From Pseudolabrys sp. (GTDB lineage: Bacteria > Pseudomonadota > Alphaproteobacteria > Rhizobiales > Xanthobacteraceae): a stretch of 20,374 nt of DNA. Position 1 is the stretch's first letter, and each line of letters opens with the position of its first letter. Location: assembly GCA_026125925.1 (NCBI GenBank), contig JAHCKF010000021.1:1-20374 (forward strand), given 5' to 3'. Position numbers and translations under genes: made by a program. This document shows, piece by piece, positions 1-7,346 of this stretch. Under the pieces are notes generated by a model. That model was not told the origin of the DNA. It ran no database searches and worked only from the letters and a program-made list of their open reading frames with translations.

Positions 1-313
1 GCACGCCCTTGGAAACCTTGGGCGCGATCTTCTTCATCAGCGGATGATCGCTGTTGATGTGCTCGACGGCAAGCTGCATGCCCTTGAGCTCGTCTTCGCC
101 CTGTGCGGCGTAGGCGCCGGTGCGCGGAACCGCGGCGCCGATGTAAACTGTCGAGCCCTGCGAGCCGGCCGGATAGGTGCCTATGGCCGGCTTGTCGGCG
201 GCGTAAACCGGCATCAGGAAGCCGCCCGACGGCAGCGCGGCAGCGCCGGCGATGCCGGCGCCGATGGTCAGAACCTTGCGGCGCGATACGCCGTTCTTGT
301 CATCGAATGACAC
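1..313 (-). CDS. ABC transporter substrate-binding protein, branched-chain amino acid/amide type (5' part only)
   Basis: Only the first 104 residues are present; the gene runs off the left edge. The start is GTG at 313, chosen because a strong Shine-Dalgarno (AAGGAGGAGA) lies 8 bases upstream and no in-frame ATG fits. The N-terminus carries a twin-arginine-like SRRKVL motif at residues 10-15, a hydrophobic Gly/Ala-rich core and a YAAD cleavage site near residue 39, so export to the periplasm is likely. After that comes VYIGAAVPRTGAYAAQGED and LKGMQLAVEHIN, the opening strand and helix of the Peripla_BP_6 (LivK/UrtA/AmiC-like) fold. The ligand cannot be told from this fragment; family members bind branched-chain amino acids, urea, amides or aromatic acids. 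Partner permeases and ATPases would lie off the window to the left. Confidence 0.85.
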   Translation of the reverse strand, partial: MSFDDKNGVSRRKVLTIGAGIAGAAALPSGGFLMPVYAADKPAIGTYPAGSQGSTVYIGAAVPRTGAYAAQGEDELKGMQLAVEHINSDHPLMKKIAPKVSKGV

Positions 314-754
314 GGAAGTCTCCTCCTTGGTTCGCAAGTCCCGAGTGCCCCCCGGGCTGCTTGTGCAAATTGCTTATCTTCTTGCTGACGGCCGAGGCCG
401 GACATCAGATGAAAAAATGGTCCGCCGTTGCGCGCTTGCTGTTTGAACGCGCGACAGCAGAAGCCATCAGGGCTTATGGCGAACTGAAAAGGCATCAGCG
501 TCAATGCCACTTTGGTCGGACGCACGATGTGCACTGCGTCGAGAACGTCGATGTTTATTCGTAAATCCAATGTCGATCGCGCTGTGCAACGCACGCGGCT
601 GAGCGAAATAAATTTGCACCGGACGTCGCTGTTCAATATCGCGAATTAACAAATGTCATGAACAGCAAAGTTCCGCCGCGTGAGCGGCGTGATGCGACTT
701 TCGTATATATCGCGTCGAGATGTATTTGAAGTAATGACAGAAACTGCGGCCTGA
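314..754. other. 441-bp intergenic region upstream of the ABC binding-protein gene
   Basis: No credible gene is visible on either strand; the short ORFs here lack family signatures and ribosome binding sites. The stretch is clearly richer in A and T than its surroundings, especially 370-420 and 545-735, as expected for a long promoter region serving the leftward ABC operon. It holds three small inverted repeats: TGCTGT (437-442) with ACAGCA (454-459), GGCAT (491-495) with ATGCC (504-508), and CGCCGC (674-679) with GCGGCG (684-689). The last lies downstream of the leftward membrane-protein gene but has no T run, so I do not call it a terminator. I searched by eye for a sigma-54 -24/-12 element and found none. 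Confidence 0.5.
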
Positions 755-1198
755 TCAAACCTGTTCGGCGTTCAGATAGGCCAAGCGTGCGCCGCAGAAG
801 GCGCAGACGACGCCGAGGCCGAGCGCGGTCAGCCCCGCAATCACGTCGATGGTGCCGCCGGCATTGCCGGTCTTGCTGATGATGCCGCCGGCGGTGGCCG
901 CCGCGAAGACGACGGCGATGAGGAAGCGCTGCGCCAGACGGAAGACGAAGGTGCGCTCGCGCGCCGCGGCGATCAGGTAGGCGCCGGTGCCCCAGCCGCC
1001 GACGAAGCCGGCGGCGCCGATCGCCCACCAGGCCATGGCCGAGGCCAGTTGGCTGGCCGAACCATTGCTCGCCTCGCGCAGCACAGTGTCGAGGCCGACA
1101 CCGAACACCGTGAGCACAATGTGCACCACGAGCGCGGCGAACACGCCGCAGCCAATGGCGGCGGCGTAATGGAGTCTGCGGAGGACGTCGGAATCCAT
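755..1198 (-). CDS. Small four-helix inner-membrane protein, function unknown
   Basis: I do not recognise the family. With the ATG at 1198 the protein has 147 residues. A longer frame starts at 1285, but its extra 29 residues are low in hydrophobic content and overlap an inverted repeat, so 1198 is preferred although its ribosome binding site is weak. Four hydrophobic segments are visible at about residues 13-35, 54-78, 90-108 and 117-138, rich in Ala and Gly, with charged turns (REASNGS, RERTFVFR) between them. A TrpTrp pair sits at 57-58 and two Cys at 132 and 135 in the last helix. It is divergent from the MFS gene across 162 bases that contain a large inverted repeat. Real coding is supported by the clean alternation of helices; function is unassigned. 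Confidence 0.7.
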   Translation of the reverse strand: MDSDVLRRLHYAAAIGCGVFAALVVHIVLTVFGVGLDTVLREASNGSASQLASAMAWWAIGAAGFVGGWGTGAYLIAAARERTFVFRLAQRFLIAVVFAAATAGGIISKTGNAGGTIDVIAGLTALGLGVVCAFCGARLAYLNAEQV

Positions 1199-1222
1199 GC
1201 GGGGGGTCTCGAAGGGCGGCGA

Positions 1223-1288
1223 GGAATGCCGCGGCGCAATACTAGACGATATCGCCGCCGGCTGCGAACCCCGCAGCCGCGGCATTCC
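1223..1288. repeat. Large inverted repeat in the divergent promoter region 1199-1360
   Basis: GGAATGCCGCGGC at 1223-1235 is matched perfectly by GCCGCGGCATTCC at 1276-1288, a 13-bp stem with a 40-base centre. The centre contains a second, competing hairpin, GGCTGCG (1260-1266) with CGCAGCC (1272-1278), which shares bases with the right arm, so the two structures exclude each other. The element sits between the start of the leftward membrane-protein gene (1198) and the rightward MFS gene (1361). It could be a regulator site, a leader structure, or an intergenic palindromic repeat. A weak leftward promoter candidate (TTCGCA, 18 bases, TAGTAT on the minus strand) lies inside it. Confidence 0.7.
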
Positions 1289-1360
1289 GTGACAAATCGC
1301 GCGAACGCACGTCGGGTCAAGGCGTTAGACTCGCCGAGGGGTGGCAGAAGGGGATCATCG

Positions 1361-2815
1361 ATGGTCGCGGAGATGGAGACCGGCGCCGCTCGCCGCGAGG
1401 CCGGGATCGTCGAGACCGATATTCCGGCGCGCCTCGACCGGCTGCCCTGGGGCCGCTTTCACACCTTGGTGGTCGCCGCCCTCGGCATCACCTGGGTGCT
1501 CGATGGTCTCGAAGTGACCCTGGCGGGCAGTCTCGCGGGTGCGCTCAAGCAGAGCCCGGTGCTGCAATTCACCAACACCGATGTCGGCATTGCCGCCAGC
1601 GCCTATCTCGCCGGCGCGGTGTTGGGCGCGCTTTTCTTCGGCTGGCTGACCGACCGGCTCGGCCGCAAGAAACTCTTCTTCATCACGCTCGTGGTCTATC
1701 TCACGGCCACGGCGGCCACGGCGCTGTCATGGAATATCGCGAGCTTCGCGCTATTCCGCTTCATCACCGGCGCCGGCATCGGCGGCGAATATGCCGCCAT
1801 CAATTCGACCATCCAGGAACTCATCCCGGCGCGGCGGCGCGGCTGGACCGACCTCGTGATCAACGGCAGTTTCTGGATCGGCGCCGCCATTGGCGCCTTG
1901 GGCTCGCTGGTGCTGCTCGATCCCGCCGTGATCGATCCCGACCATGGTTGGCGGCTTGCCTTCCTGATCGGCGCGGCTTTGGCGCTGGTGATCTTCTTCA
2001 TGCGCATGTGGTTGCCGGAAAGCCCGCGCTGGCTGATGACGCATGGCCACGCCGATGAGGCGCATCGCGTCGTCGCTTCGATCGAGGCGCGCTTTGCCGG
2101 CCTGCCGCCGGCCCACGGTCTGCCGCGTGTGCGTCTGCGCTCGCGCCGCAGTACGCCGCTCGTTGAAGTCGCGCGCACGCTGATCGGACAATATCGCCAG
2201 CGCGCCTGGGTCGGTCTCGCTTTGATGGCGTCGCAGGCGTTCTTCTACAACGCCATCTTTTTCACCTACGCTCTGATCCTCACGGATTTCTACGGCGTGC
2301 CCGCCGATCATGTCGGCTGGTATCTGTTGCCCTTCGCCGCCGGCAATTTTCTCGGGCCGGTGCTGATTGGCCGGCTGTTCGACACACTCGGCCGCCGCAT
2401 TATGATCGCCTTCACCTACACGATCTCCGGCACTCTGTTGGCAGCCACCGGCTATCTGTTCATGCAGGACCTGATCGGCGCGGAAACACAAACCATCTGC
2501 TGGATGGTCATCTTCTTCTTCGCCTCCGCGGCGGCGAGCTCGGCCTATCTCACCGTCAGCGAAATTTTCCCGTTGGAAATGCGCGCGCTGGCGATCGCCT
2601 TGTTCTATGCCTTCGGCACCGGCGTCGGCGGCATTGTCGGACCGTGGCTGTTCGGGGCGCTGATCGACACCGGCTCGCGCGTCAGCGTGTTCGGCGGTTA
2701 CCTGCTCGGCGCCGTGCTGATGGTGCTCGGCGGCCTTGTTGCCTGGCGTTGGGGCGTCGCTGCCGAGCGAAAGCCGCTCGAGCACGTCGCGCGGCCGCTG
2801 ACCTTCATCGACTAG
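1361..2815 (+). CDS. MFS transporter, sugar-porter/metabolite:H+ symporter-like
   Basis: A 484-residue, 12-helix secondary transporter of the inner membrane. The start ATG at 1361 follows AAGGGG about 8 bases upstream; the open frame extends further left but through the inverted repeat. Family signatures are clear: motif A GWLTDRLGRKK at residues 94-104, its echo in the second half GRLFDTLGRRI at 337-346, GGEYAAINSTIQELIPARRR after helix 4 (141-160), and PESPRWL at 219-225 entering the central loop, a hallmark of the sugar-porter and SV2-like branches. The opening WVLDGLEVTLAGSLA (45-59) places an acidic pair (D48, E51) in helix 1, consistent with proton coupling. The substrate is not readable from sequence; sugars, aromatic acids or organic acids are all possible. 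Its TAG stop overlaps the stop of the convergent MgtC gene. Confidence 0.9.
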   Translation: MVAEMETGAARREAGIVETDIPARLDRLPWGRFHTLVVAALGITWVLDGLEVTLAGSLAGALKQSPVLQFTNTDVGIAASAYLAGAVLGALFFGWLTDRLGRKKLFFITLVVYLTATAATALSWNIASFALFRFITGAGIGGEYAAINSTIQELIPARRRGWTDLVINGSFWIGAAIGALGSLVLLDPAVIDPDHGWRLAFLIGAALALVIFFMRMWLPESPRWLMTHGHADEAHRVVASIEARFAGLPPAHGLPRVRLRSRRSTPLVEVARTLIGQYRQRAWVGLALMASQAFFYNAIFFTYALILTDFYGVPADHVGWYLLPFAAGNFLGPVLIGRLFDTLGRRIMIAFTYTISGTLLAATGYLFMQDLIGAETQTICWMVIFFFASAAASSAYLTVSEIFPLEMRALAIALFYAFGTGVGGIVGPWLFGALIDTGSRVSVFGGYLLGAVLMVLGGLVAWRWGVAAERKPLEHVARPLTFID

Positions 2816-3273
2816 TCCTGCCGCTTGGTGTCGGGGAAGAGTTTGTACTCGACCCAGCCAAGGCCGGCGAGCACGAGAAGCGTCAGTACGACCCCGATGA
2901 CGACCAGATGCCAGGCCGCCAGCGCGCAAGCGATGCCGATGGCGGCCGTGACCCAAACGGACGCCGCCGTTGTCAATCCCTCGACCGTTCCGGATTCCTT
3001 GTTGCGCAGTACGACGCCGGCGCCGATGAAGCCGATGCCGGTGAGCACGCCCTGCAGCACGCCCTGAACGACGCGGCTGAGCGCATCGGGATTATGGTCG
3101 AGGCCGCGATAATCGACAGCGGTGAGGGCGGCGATCGCCGAGCCCAGGGCTACGAGGGCCAATGTCCGCATGCCCAGCGGCTTGCCCTGCATTTCGCGGT
3201 TGAGACCGATGGCGATGCCGGCCACCGCGGCCGCGATCAGGCGGAAGATTTCGTCCCAGGCGTTGGTGTCCAT
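2812..3273 (-). CDS. MgtC/SapB family membrane protein
   Basis: 153 residues starting at ATG 3273. The family signature is intact: AIGLNREMQGKPLGMRT at about residues 21-37, corresponding to the usual GLERE..GK..GLRT segment, and GFIGAGVVLRNK plus VEGLTTAASVWVTAAIGIA in the second half. Four or five membrane helices are expected. MgtC proteins are linked in other bacteria to growth at low Mg2+, acid tolerance and survival in host cells, partly through effects on the F-type ATPase; several homologues have no proven role. The length matches the conserved membrane domain alone, without the C-terminal ACT-like domain of Salmonella and Mycobacterium MgtC. The ribosome binding site is poor. The stop TAG (2812-2814) overlaps the stop of the convergent MFS gene inside CTAG. 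Confidence 0.92.
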   Translation of the reverse strand: MDTNAWDEIFRLIAAAVAGIAIGLNREMQGKPLGMRTLALVALGSAIAALTAVDYRGLDHNPDALSRVVQGVLQGVLTGIGFIGAGVVLRNKESGTVEGLTTAASVWVTAAIGIACALAAWHLVVIGVVLTLLVLAGLGWVEYKLFPDTKRQD

Positions 3274-3335
3274 GGGGTTTGAAACTTGGCAGGCCGCCGC
3301 CGGGTTCCATTCGGGCGGCGCGACAAAAACGGCCG

Positions 3336-3608
3336 TCAGGCCTTCTTCCCGCCCTGCCTCTTGCCGGCTTGTTTGGCGCTCATCTTCAGCGCTTCACGGA
3401 AATCGGCGGTGCGGCCGTATTTCTTCAGCAGGTCGCGGAAGGCCTCTTCGGTGATCTCGGGCAGATCTTTCATCTGCTCGCGCGCCATCAATGAGATGGC
3501 ATCGAAGGTGGCGCGCTCGATCTGGATGCGCTTGCCGACCAGGTCGTCCTCGGCCGCTGCCGCCTTGGTTCGCTTGCCAGTTGCCACTTTGCGCTTTTTC
3601 CTTGCCAT
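3336..3608 (-). CDS. Small lysine-rich hypothetical protein
   Basis: A 90-residue protein from ATG 3608; I do not recognise the family. It begins with a basic run (MARKKRKVATGKRTKAAAAE), has a central part with regular helix-like spacing (VGKRIQIERATFDAISLMAR, then EITEEAFRDLLKKYGR) and ends in another Lys/Gly-rich tail (AKQAGKRQGGKKA). Basic tails around a short amphipathic core suggest contact with nucleic acid or a membrane surface, but that is inference only. The open frame continues far upstream through the LtrA gene; this is an antisense shadow, and translation should begin at the internal ATG. No good Shine-Dalgarno is visible. It is divergent from ltrA, with 81 bases between the starts, and 62 bases upstream of mgtC on the same strand. 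Confidence 0.65.
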   Translation of the reverse strand: MARKKRKVATGKRTKAAAAEDDLVGKRIQIERATFDAISLMAREQMKDLPEITEEAFRDLLKKYGRTADFREALKMSAKQAGKRQGGKKA

Positions 3609-3689
3609 GGCGCCAGCATAACACGCGTCCCGGCGATTGGCTCCCGCCACCGCCCCGGTTATGAATGCGGCGTCAACCGGATCCTGCCC

Positions 3690-4871
3690 ATGAGCCTTCT
3701 TGCCGCCCGAACCAGTCAGTTGCGCGTTCGCGGCCATCACGACAGCAGCCGCGTCACCTATGTCGAATTGTTCTTCGACCTGGTGTTCGTATTTGCGGTC
3801 ACGCAGTTGTCGCATGGTCTGCTGGCCCATCTGACGCTGACCGGCCTTGCTCAGATGACCGTGCTGCTGGTTGCCGTGTGGTGGGCCTGGATCAACGCCG
3901 CCTGGGTCACCAATTGGCTGGATCCGGCGCGGCCGGCCGTGCGCATGATGCTGTTCGCGCTGATGCTGGCCGGCCTGGTCTTCACCACGGCGATCCCGAA
4001 GGGCTTCGAAAACCGCGCCGGCGCGCTCGCGCTCGCCTATGTGGCGATGCACGTCGTGCGCGATCTCACAATGCTGTGGGCGCTGCGGCGCCACGACGCC
4101 GTCAATTTCCGCAACTTCGTGCGCATCTCGCTGTGGCATCTGGCGGCGGCGCCGGTGTGGCTCGCGGGCGCCTTTGTCGATGCCACGTTGCGCCTCGAAG
4201 TATGGGCGCTGGCCGCTGCCATCGAGACGGTGGCGCCGATCCTCGGTTACTGGGTGCCGCGGCTCGGCCGCTCCACCACCAGCGAATGGGTGGTCGCCGG
4301 CAATCACATGGCCGAGCGTTGCGGCCTGTTCATCATCATCGCGCTCGGCGAGTCGATCCTGATTACAGGCGCGACTTTTGCGGAGTTGACCTGGACTGGC
4401 GAACACATCGCCGCGTTCCTGACGGCCTTCATCGGCAGCGTGGCGCTATGGGCGGTGTACTTCAACATCGGTGCCGAACGCGCCAGCCGGCAGATCGAGA
4501 CCTCCGGCGATCCCGGCCGCCTGGCGCGCTCGGGCTATACCTATCTCCACGTTCCGATCGTTGCCGGAATCATCGTCGTCGCCGTCGGCGACGAGTTGGT
4601 GCTGCATCATCCAGGCGGCCACGTCGAGTTGCCGGCGCTCTGCGCGCTGGTCGGCGGGCCGGCGCTTTATCTCTTCGGCAACGCCCTATTCAAGCGGTTG
4701 TCGGCGCCGAACATGCCGCTCTCGCACCTGATCGGTCTCGGTCTGCTGGCGCTGACAGTGCCGGCGTCGTTTTATGTGACGCCGGTCGAACTGTCCGCCA
4801 CGACGACGGCGATCATGATCGTCGTCGCGCTTTGGGAGTGGCTGTCGCTGCGTGGGCGTCAGGAAGCCTGA
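3690..4871 (+). CDS. ltrA: Low temperature requirement protein A (LtrA) family membrane protein
   Basis: 393 residues from ATG 3690. The N-terminal signature VTYVELFFDLVFVFAVTQLS (residues 22-41) is diagnostic of the LtrA family. The rest is a train of about ten to eleven hydrophobic helices, with WWAWINAAWVTNWLDP at about 64-79 and ERCGLFIIIALGESILITGA in the middle, both typical of the family. LtrA was named from a Listeria mutant that failed to grow in the cold; the molecular role is not known. Length is normal for the family. The gene faces the CoA-transferase gene end to end: its TGA (4869-4871) is followed immediately by the other gene's stop (4872-4874 on the minus strand), with no bases between. 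CCGGTT and AACCGG arms (3655-3660, 3675-3680) lie just upstream of the start. Confidence 0.93.
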   Translation: MSLLAARTSQLRVRGHHDSSRVTYVELFFDLVFVFAVTQLSHGLLAHLTLTGLAQMTVLLVAVWWAWINAAWVTNWLDPARPAVRMMLFALMLAGLVFTTAIPKGFENRAGALALAYVAMHVVRDLTMLWALRRHDAVNFRNFVRISLWHLAAAPVWLAGAFVDATLRLEVWALAAAIETVAPILGYWVPRLGRSTTSEWVVAGNHMAERCGLFIIIALGESILITGATFAELTWTGEHIAAFLTAFIGSVALWAVYFNIGAERASRQIETSGDPGRLARSGYTYLHVPIVAGIIVVAVGDELVLHHPGGHVELPALCALVGGPALYLFGNALFKRLSAPNMPLSHLIGLGLLALTVPASFYVTPVELSATTTAIMIVVALWEWLSLRGRQEA

Positions 4872-6044
4872 TCAGCCTTCGCCGATCTCCTTGAGAATCT
4901 CCGCGGTGTGCTCGCCGAGCTTGGGCGAGGGGCGATCGCTTGCCGCGCGCCAGCCGTCCATGACGATCGGCGTGCGCACGCCCGGAATTTTGCCGGACTT
5001 GGCGTCGGCGCTCGGATATTCCAGCTTCATGCCGCGGTGCACGACCTGCGGATCGTTGAAGACCTGCTCGACATTGTTGATCGGCCCTGCCGGTACGCCC
5101 TGGCTCTCGAGTTGCGCCAGCAAATCGTCGCGCTTCATCTTCGACGTCAGCGCCGAGAGTTTACCGATCAGCTCCTCGCGGTGCGCTAGGCGGCCGGTGT
5201 TGTCGGCATAGGCCGGGTTCTGCGCCAGCTCGGGCGCGCCGAGGATGTTGCACAGCTTGACATACTGCCCGGTGTTGCCGGTAGCGATGATGATGTGGCC
5301 GTCGGCGACCGGGAAGACCTGATACGGCACGATGTTGGCGTGCGCGTTGCCGATACGCTTTGGAATGTTTCCAGACACCATGTAGTTCAGCGCCTGGTTC
5401 GACAGCACGCCGACCGTGGAGTCGACCAGCGCCGTATCGACGTAGCAGCCCTTGCCGGTGGTCTTGCGTTGATGCAGCGCAGCAAGGATGCCGATCACGG
5501 AGTAGACGCCGGTGAAGATGTCCGACATCGGAATGCCGATACGCGTCGGCTCACCGTCCGGCATGCCGGTGAGTTCCATCACGCCGCCTATGCCCTGCGC
5601 CATCAGGTCGTAGCCGGCGCGTTTGGCGTAGGGACCGTCCTGACCGAAGCCGGTGACCGAACAATAGATGAGATGCGGGAAGTCCTCCTTCATGCTCGCA
5701 TAGTCGAGCTTGAACTTAGCCAGCCCGCCAACCTTGAAATTCTCGATCAGCACATCGGATTTTGCCGCCAGCTTGCGCACGATGCGCTGGCCTTTGGGGT
5801 CTTCGAAGTCGAGTTCGATCGAGCGTTTGCCGCGATTGGCGGCATGAAAATAGGCAGCGCCGAGGTGGTCGCCCTCCTTGGATTCGACGAAGGGCGGACC
5901 CCACTGGCGGGTGTCGTCGCCGGCGCCTTTGCGTTCGACCTTGATCACATCCGCGCCGAGATCGGCCAGCGTCTGCCCCGCCCATGGCCCCGCCAGGATG
6001 CGGGCGAGTTCAAGGACGCGGACGCCTTGGAGAGGCTTGGACAT
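4872..6044 (-). CDS. Class III CoA-transferase (CaiB/BaiF family)
   Basis: 390 residues when started at ATG 6044, which has GGAG eight bases upstream; the 38-residue longer frame to 6158 has no such site. Family III transferases move CoA between acyl-CoA and a free acid through an aspartyl-CoA thioester. The N-terminal fold is clear: GVRVLELARILAGPWAGQTL (7-26), LGADVIKVERKGAGDDTR (29-46), ANRGKRSIELDF (69-80). The expected catalytic Asp is D175 in IPMSDIFTGV, followed by IGILAALHQRKTTGKGCYVD. The acceptor and donor are not readable from sequence; formyl-, succinyl-, carnitine- and racemase-type members share these motifs. It is divergent from the TRAP/malonyl-CoA decarboxylase operon across 295 bases. 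I infer, without proof, a role in activating the acid that operon imports. Confidence 0.93.
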   Translation of the reverse strand: MSKPLQGVRVLELARILAGPWAGQTLADLGADVIKVERKGAGDDTRQWGPPFVESKEGDHLGAAYFHAANRGKRSIELDFEDPKGQRIVRKLAAKSDVLIENFKVGGLAKFKLDYASMKEDFPHLIYCSVTGFGQDGPYAKRAGYDLMAQGIGGVMELTGMPDGEPTRIGIPMSDIFTGVYSVIGILAALHQRKTTGKGCYVDTALVDSTVGVLSNQALNYMVSGNIPKRIGNAHANIVPYQVFPVADGHIIIATGNTGQYVKLCNILGAPELAQNPAYADNTGRLAHREELIGKLSALTSKMKRDDLLAQLESQGVPAGPINNVEQVFNDPQVVHRGMKLEYPSADAKSGKIPGVRTPIVMDGWRAASDRPSPKLGEHTAEILKEIGEG

Positions 6045-6339
6045 GGTCAGGACTCCGGGACGAATGCAGGACAGGGTGGTTGGGGTGCCGTCTAAAAAGG
6101 CACCGTCCGGCGCCGACCGGACAGGATTTCCCTTAGGCGAAAAGGGCTTGCCCTGCAATTCCCGCCCGCGCTATGGCGCTGTGTCGCACTGGCGGTTAAG
6201 GTTCGCGGCGGGGGTAACAACTCGGTATTGTGCTGACGCACTGGGGCGGGCGCCCGTCGCGGACGCCTGTTTACATCAATAGACTGCCACAACAGAAGAC
6301 TGCCACAACAGAACACTGCTGATGAAACGGAGGAAATCG
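6045..6339. promoter_or_regulatory. Divergent control region between the CoA-transferase gene and the TRAP operon
   Basis: 295 bases without a gene separate the two divergent starts, so both promoters must lie here. Visible structure: a hairpin-capable GGTGCC (6084-6089) with GGCACC (6099-6104) close to the CoA-transferase start; two copies of CGCACTGG (6185-6192 and 6237-6244), 52 bases apart, the second inside GTGC-TGAC-GCAC (6230-6241); and a perfect 16-bp tandem repeat next to the dctP ribosome binding site (listed separately). A possible rightward promoter is TTGCCC, 18 bases, TATGGC near 6149-6178, which is weak. No regulator gene is next to it. I saw no match to the TTGTATACAA-type operator recalled for MatR of Rhizobium. 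Confidence 0.45.
6282..6313 (+). repeat. Perfect 16-bp tandem repeat in the dctP leader
   Basis: GACTGCCACAACAGAA occurs twice head to tail at 6282-6297 and 6298-6313 without a mismatch, followed by CACTGCT, which resembles the start of a third copy. The array ends 26 bases before the dctP ATG and 15 bases before its Shine-Dalgarno. Its place in the leader suggests either a repeated regulator site or a recent slippage duplication. No other copy is seen in the window. Confidence 0.9.
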
Positions 6340-7332
6340 ATGACCAAGAAATTCACGATGCTGGCGGCCGCGGCCGCGGCGGTGATCGCCATGTCGGCCT
6401 CGGCGCAGGCCCAGATCACCATGAAGGCCTCGCACCAGTTCCCGGGCGGCAAGGGCGATCCGCGCGATGAGATGGTGCAGATCATCGCGCGCGACATGAA
6501 GGCGGCCGGCGTCGACATTCAGGTTTATCCCGGTGCCTCGCTGTTCAAGCCGAACGATCAGTGGAACGCGCTGGTCAACGGCCAGCTCGACTTTGCGGCA
6601 TTCCCGCTCGACTACGCCTCCGGCAAGGTCGGCGCTTTCTCGGCCACGCTGATGCCGGGCCTGGTGCGCAACCACGACCGCGCCACCCGCCTCAACAACT
6701 CGCCCTTCATGAAGGACATCAAGGCCAAGATCGAGAAGGCCGGCGTCATCGTCGTCGCCGACGCCTGGCTCGCCGGCGCCGTTGCGTCCAAGAAGGGCTG
6801 CATCCGCAAGCCGGAAGACATCAAGGGTCAGAAGATGCGTTCTGCCGGTCCGACCTTCGCCGCGATGTGGCAGCAGGCCGGCGCCTCGATCGTCAACATC
6901 CCGTCGAACGAAGTCTACAACGCGCTGCAGACCGGCGTCGCCGAAGCGACCGACACCTCCGCGGGCAGCTTCGTCTCGTTCCGTATCTACGAACAGGTCA
7001 AGTGCATCACCGCGCCGGGCGAAAATGCGCTGTGGTTCATGTATGAGCCGGTGCTGATGTCGAAGAAGAGCTACGACAAGCTCTCCGCCGACCAGAAGAA
7101 GGCGCTGATGGCTGCCGGCAAGAAGTCGGAAGAATACTTCAACAAGGAAACCCGCGGCCTCGACGAGAAGATGGTTGAGGTGTTCAAGAAGAACAACGTC
7201 GAGGTCGTCACCCTGACGCCGGCCGAATACGATGCCTGGATCAAGATCGCCCAGGAGAGCTCGTACAAGCGCTTCGCCGACGAAGTGCCGGACGGCAAGA
7301 AGCTGATCGACGAAGCTCTCGCGGTGAAGTAA
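6340..7332 (+). CDS. dctP: TRAP transporter solute-binding protein (DctP family), probable malonate binder
   Basis: 330 residues from ATG 6340, chosen for the GGAGGA five bases upstream rather than the earlier ATG at 6322. A Sec signal peptide is plain: MTKKF, an Ala-rich core, then SAQAQ with cleavage near residue 24-25. The mature protein opens ITMKASHQFPGG, standard for DctP. The conserved Arg that pairs with the ligand carboxylate is R167 in GQKMRSAGP, and IPSNEVYNALQTGVAEATDT follows as usual. It captures a carboxylate in the periplasm and hands it to the QM permease. The malonate assignment rests on the malonyl-CoA decarboxylase at the end of the operon, matching the arrangement I recall for matPQM of Sinorhizobium meliloti, not on the protein itself. 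A strong hairpin separates it from dctQ. Confidence 0.93.
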   Translation: MTKKFTMLAAAAAAVIAMSASAQAQITMKASHQFPGGKGDPRDEMVQIIARDMKAAGVDIQVYPGASLFKPNDQWNALVNGQLDFAAFPLDYASGKVGAFSATLMPGLVRNHDRATRLNNSPFMKDIKAKIEKAGVIVVADAWLAGAVASKKGCIRKPEDIKGQKMRSAGPTFAAMWQQAGASIVNIPSNEVYNALQTGVAEATDTSAGSFVSFRIYEQVKCITAPGENALWFMYEPVLMSKKSYDKLSADQKKALMAAGKKSEEYFNKETRGLDEKMVEVFKKNNVEVVTLTPAEYDAWIKIAQESSYKRFADEVPDGKKLIDEALAVK

Positions 7333-7346
7333 ATCGCAATCGTCAG

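Noticed and set aside
314..754. Sigma-54 promoter for the ABC binding-protein gene
   Set aside because: Such transporters are often nitrogen-controlled, but no GG-N10-GC element with adequate flanks was found by eye.
1751..2956. 401-residue open frame antisense to the MFS gene
   Set aside because: It mirrors a clearly real membrane transporter in GC-rich DNA, has low-complexity Arg/Gln/Ala composition and no family signature.
3655..3680. CCGGTT...AACCGG inverted repeat before ltrA
   Set aside because: Six-base arms with a 14-base loop are common by chance in this composition; noted only within the ltrA entry.
3609..4406. Long leftward extension of the 90-residue lysine-rich protein
   Set aside because: The extension is antisense to the LtrA gene and reads as a charged low-complexity shadow; only the last 90 codons lie outside another gene.
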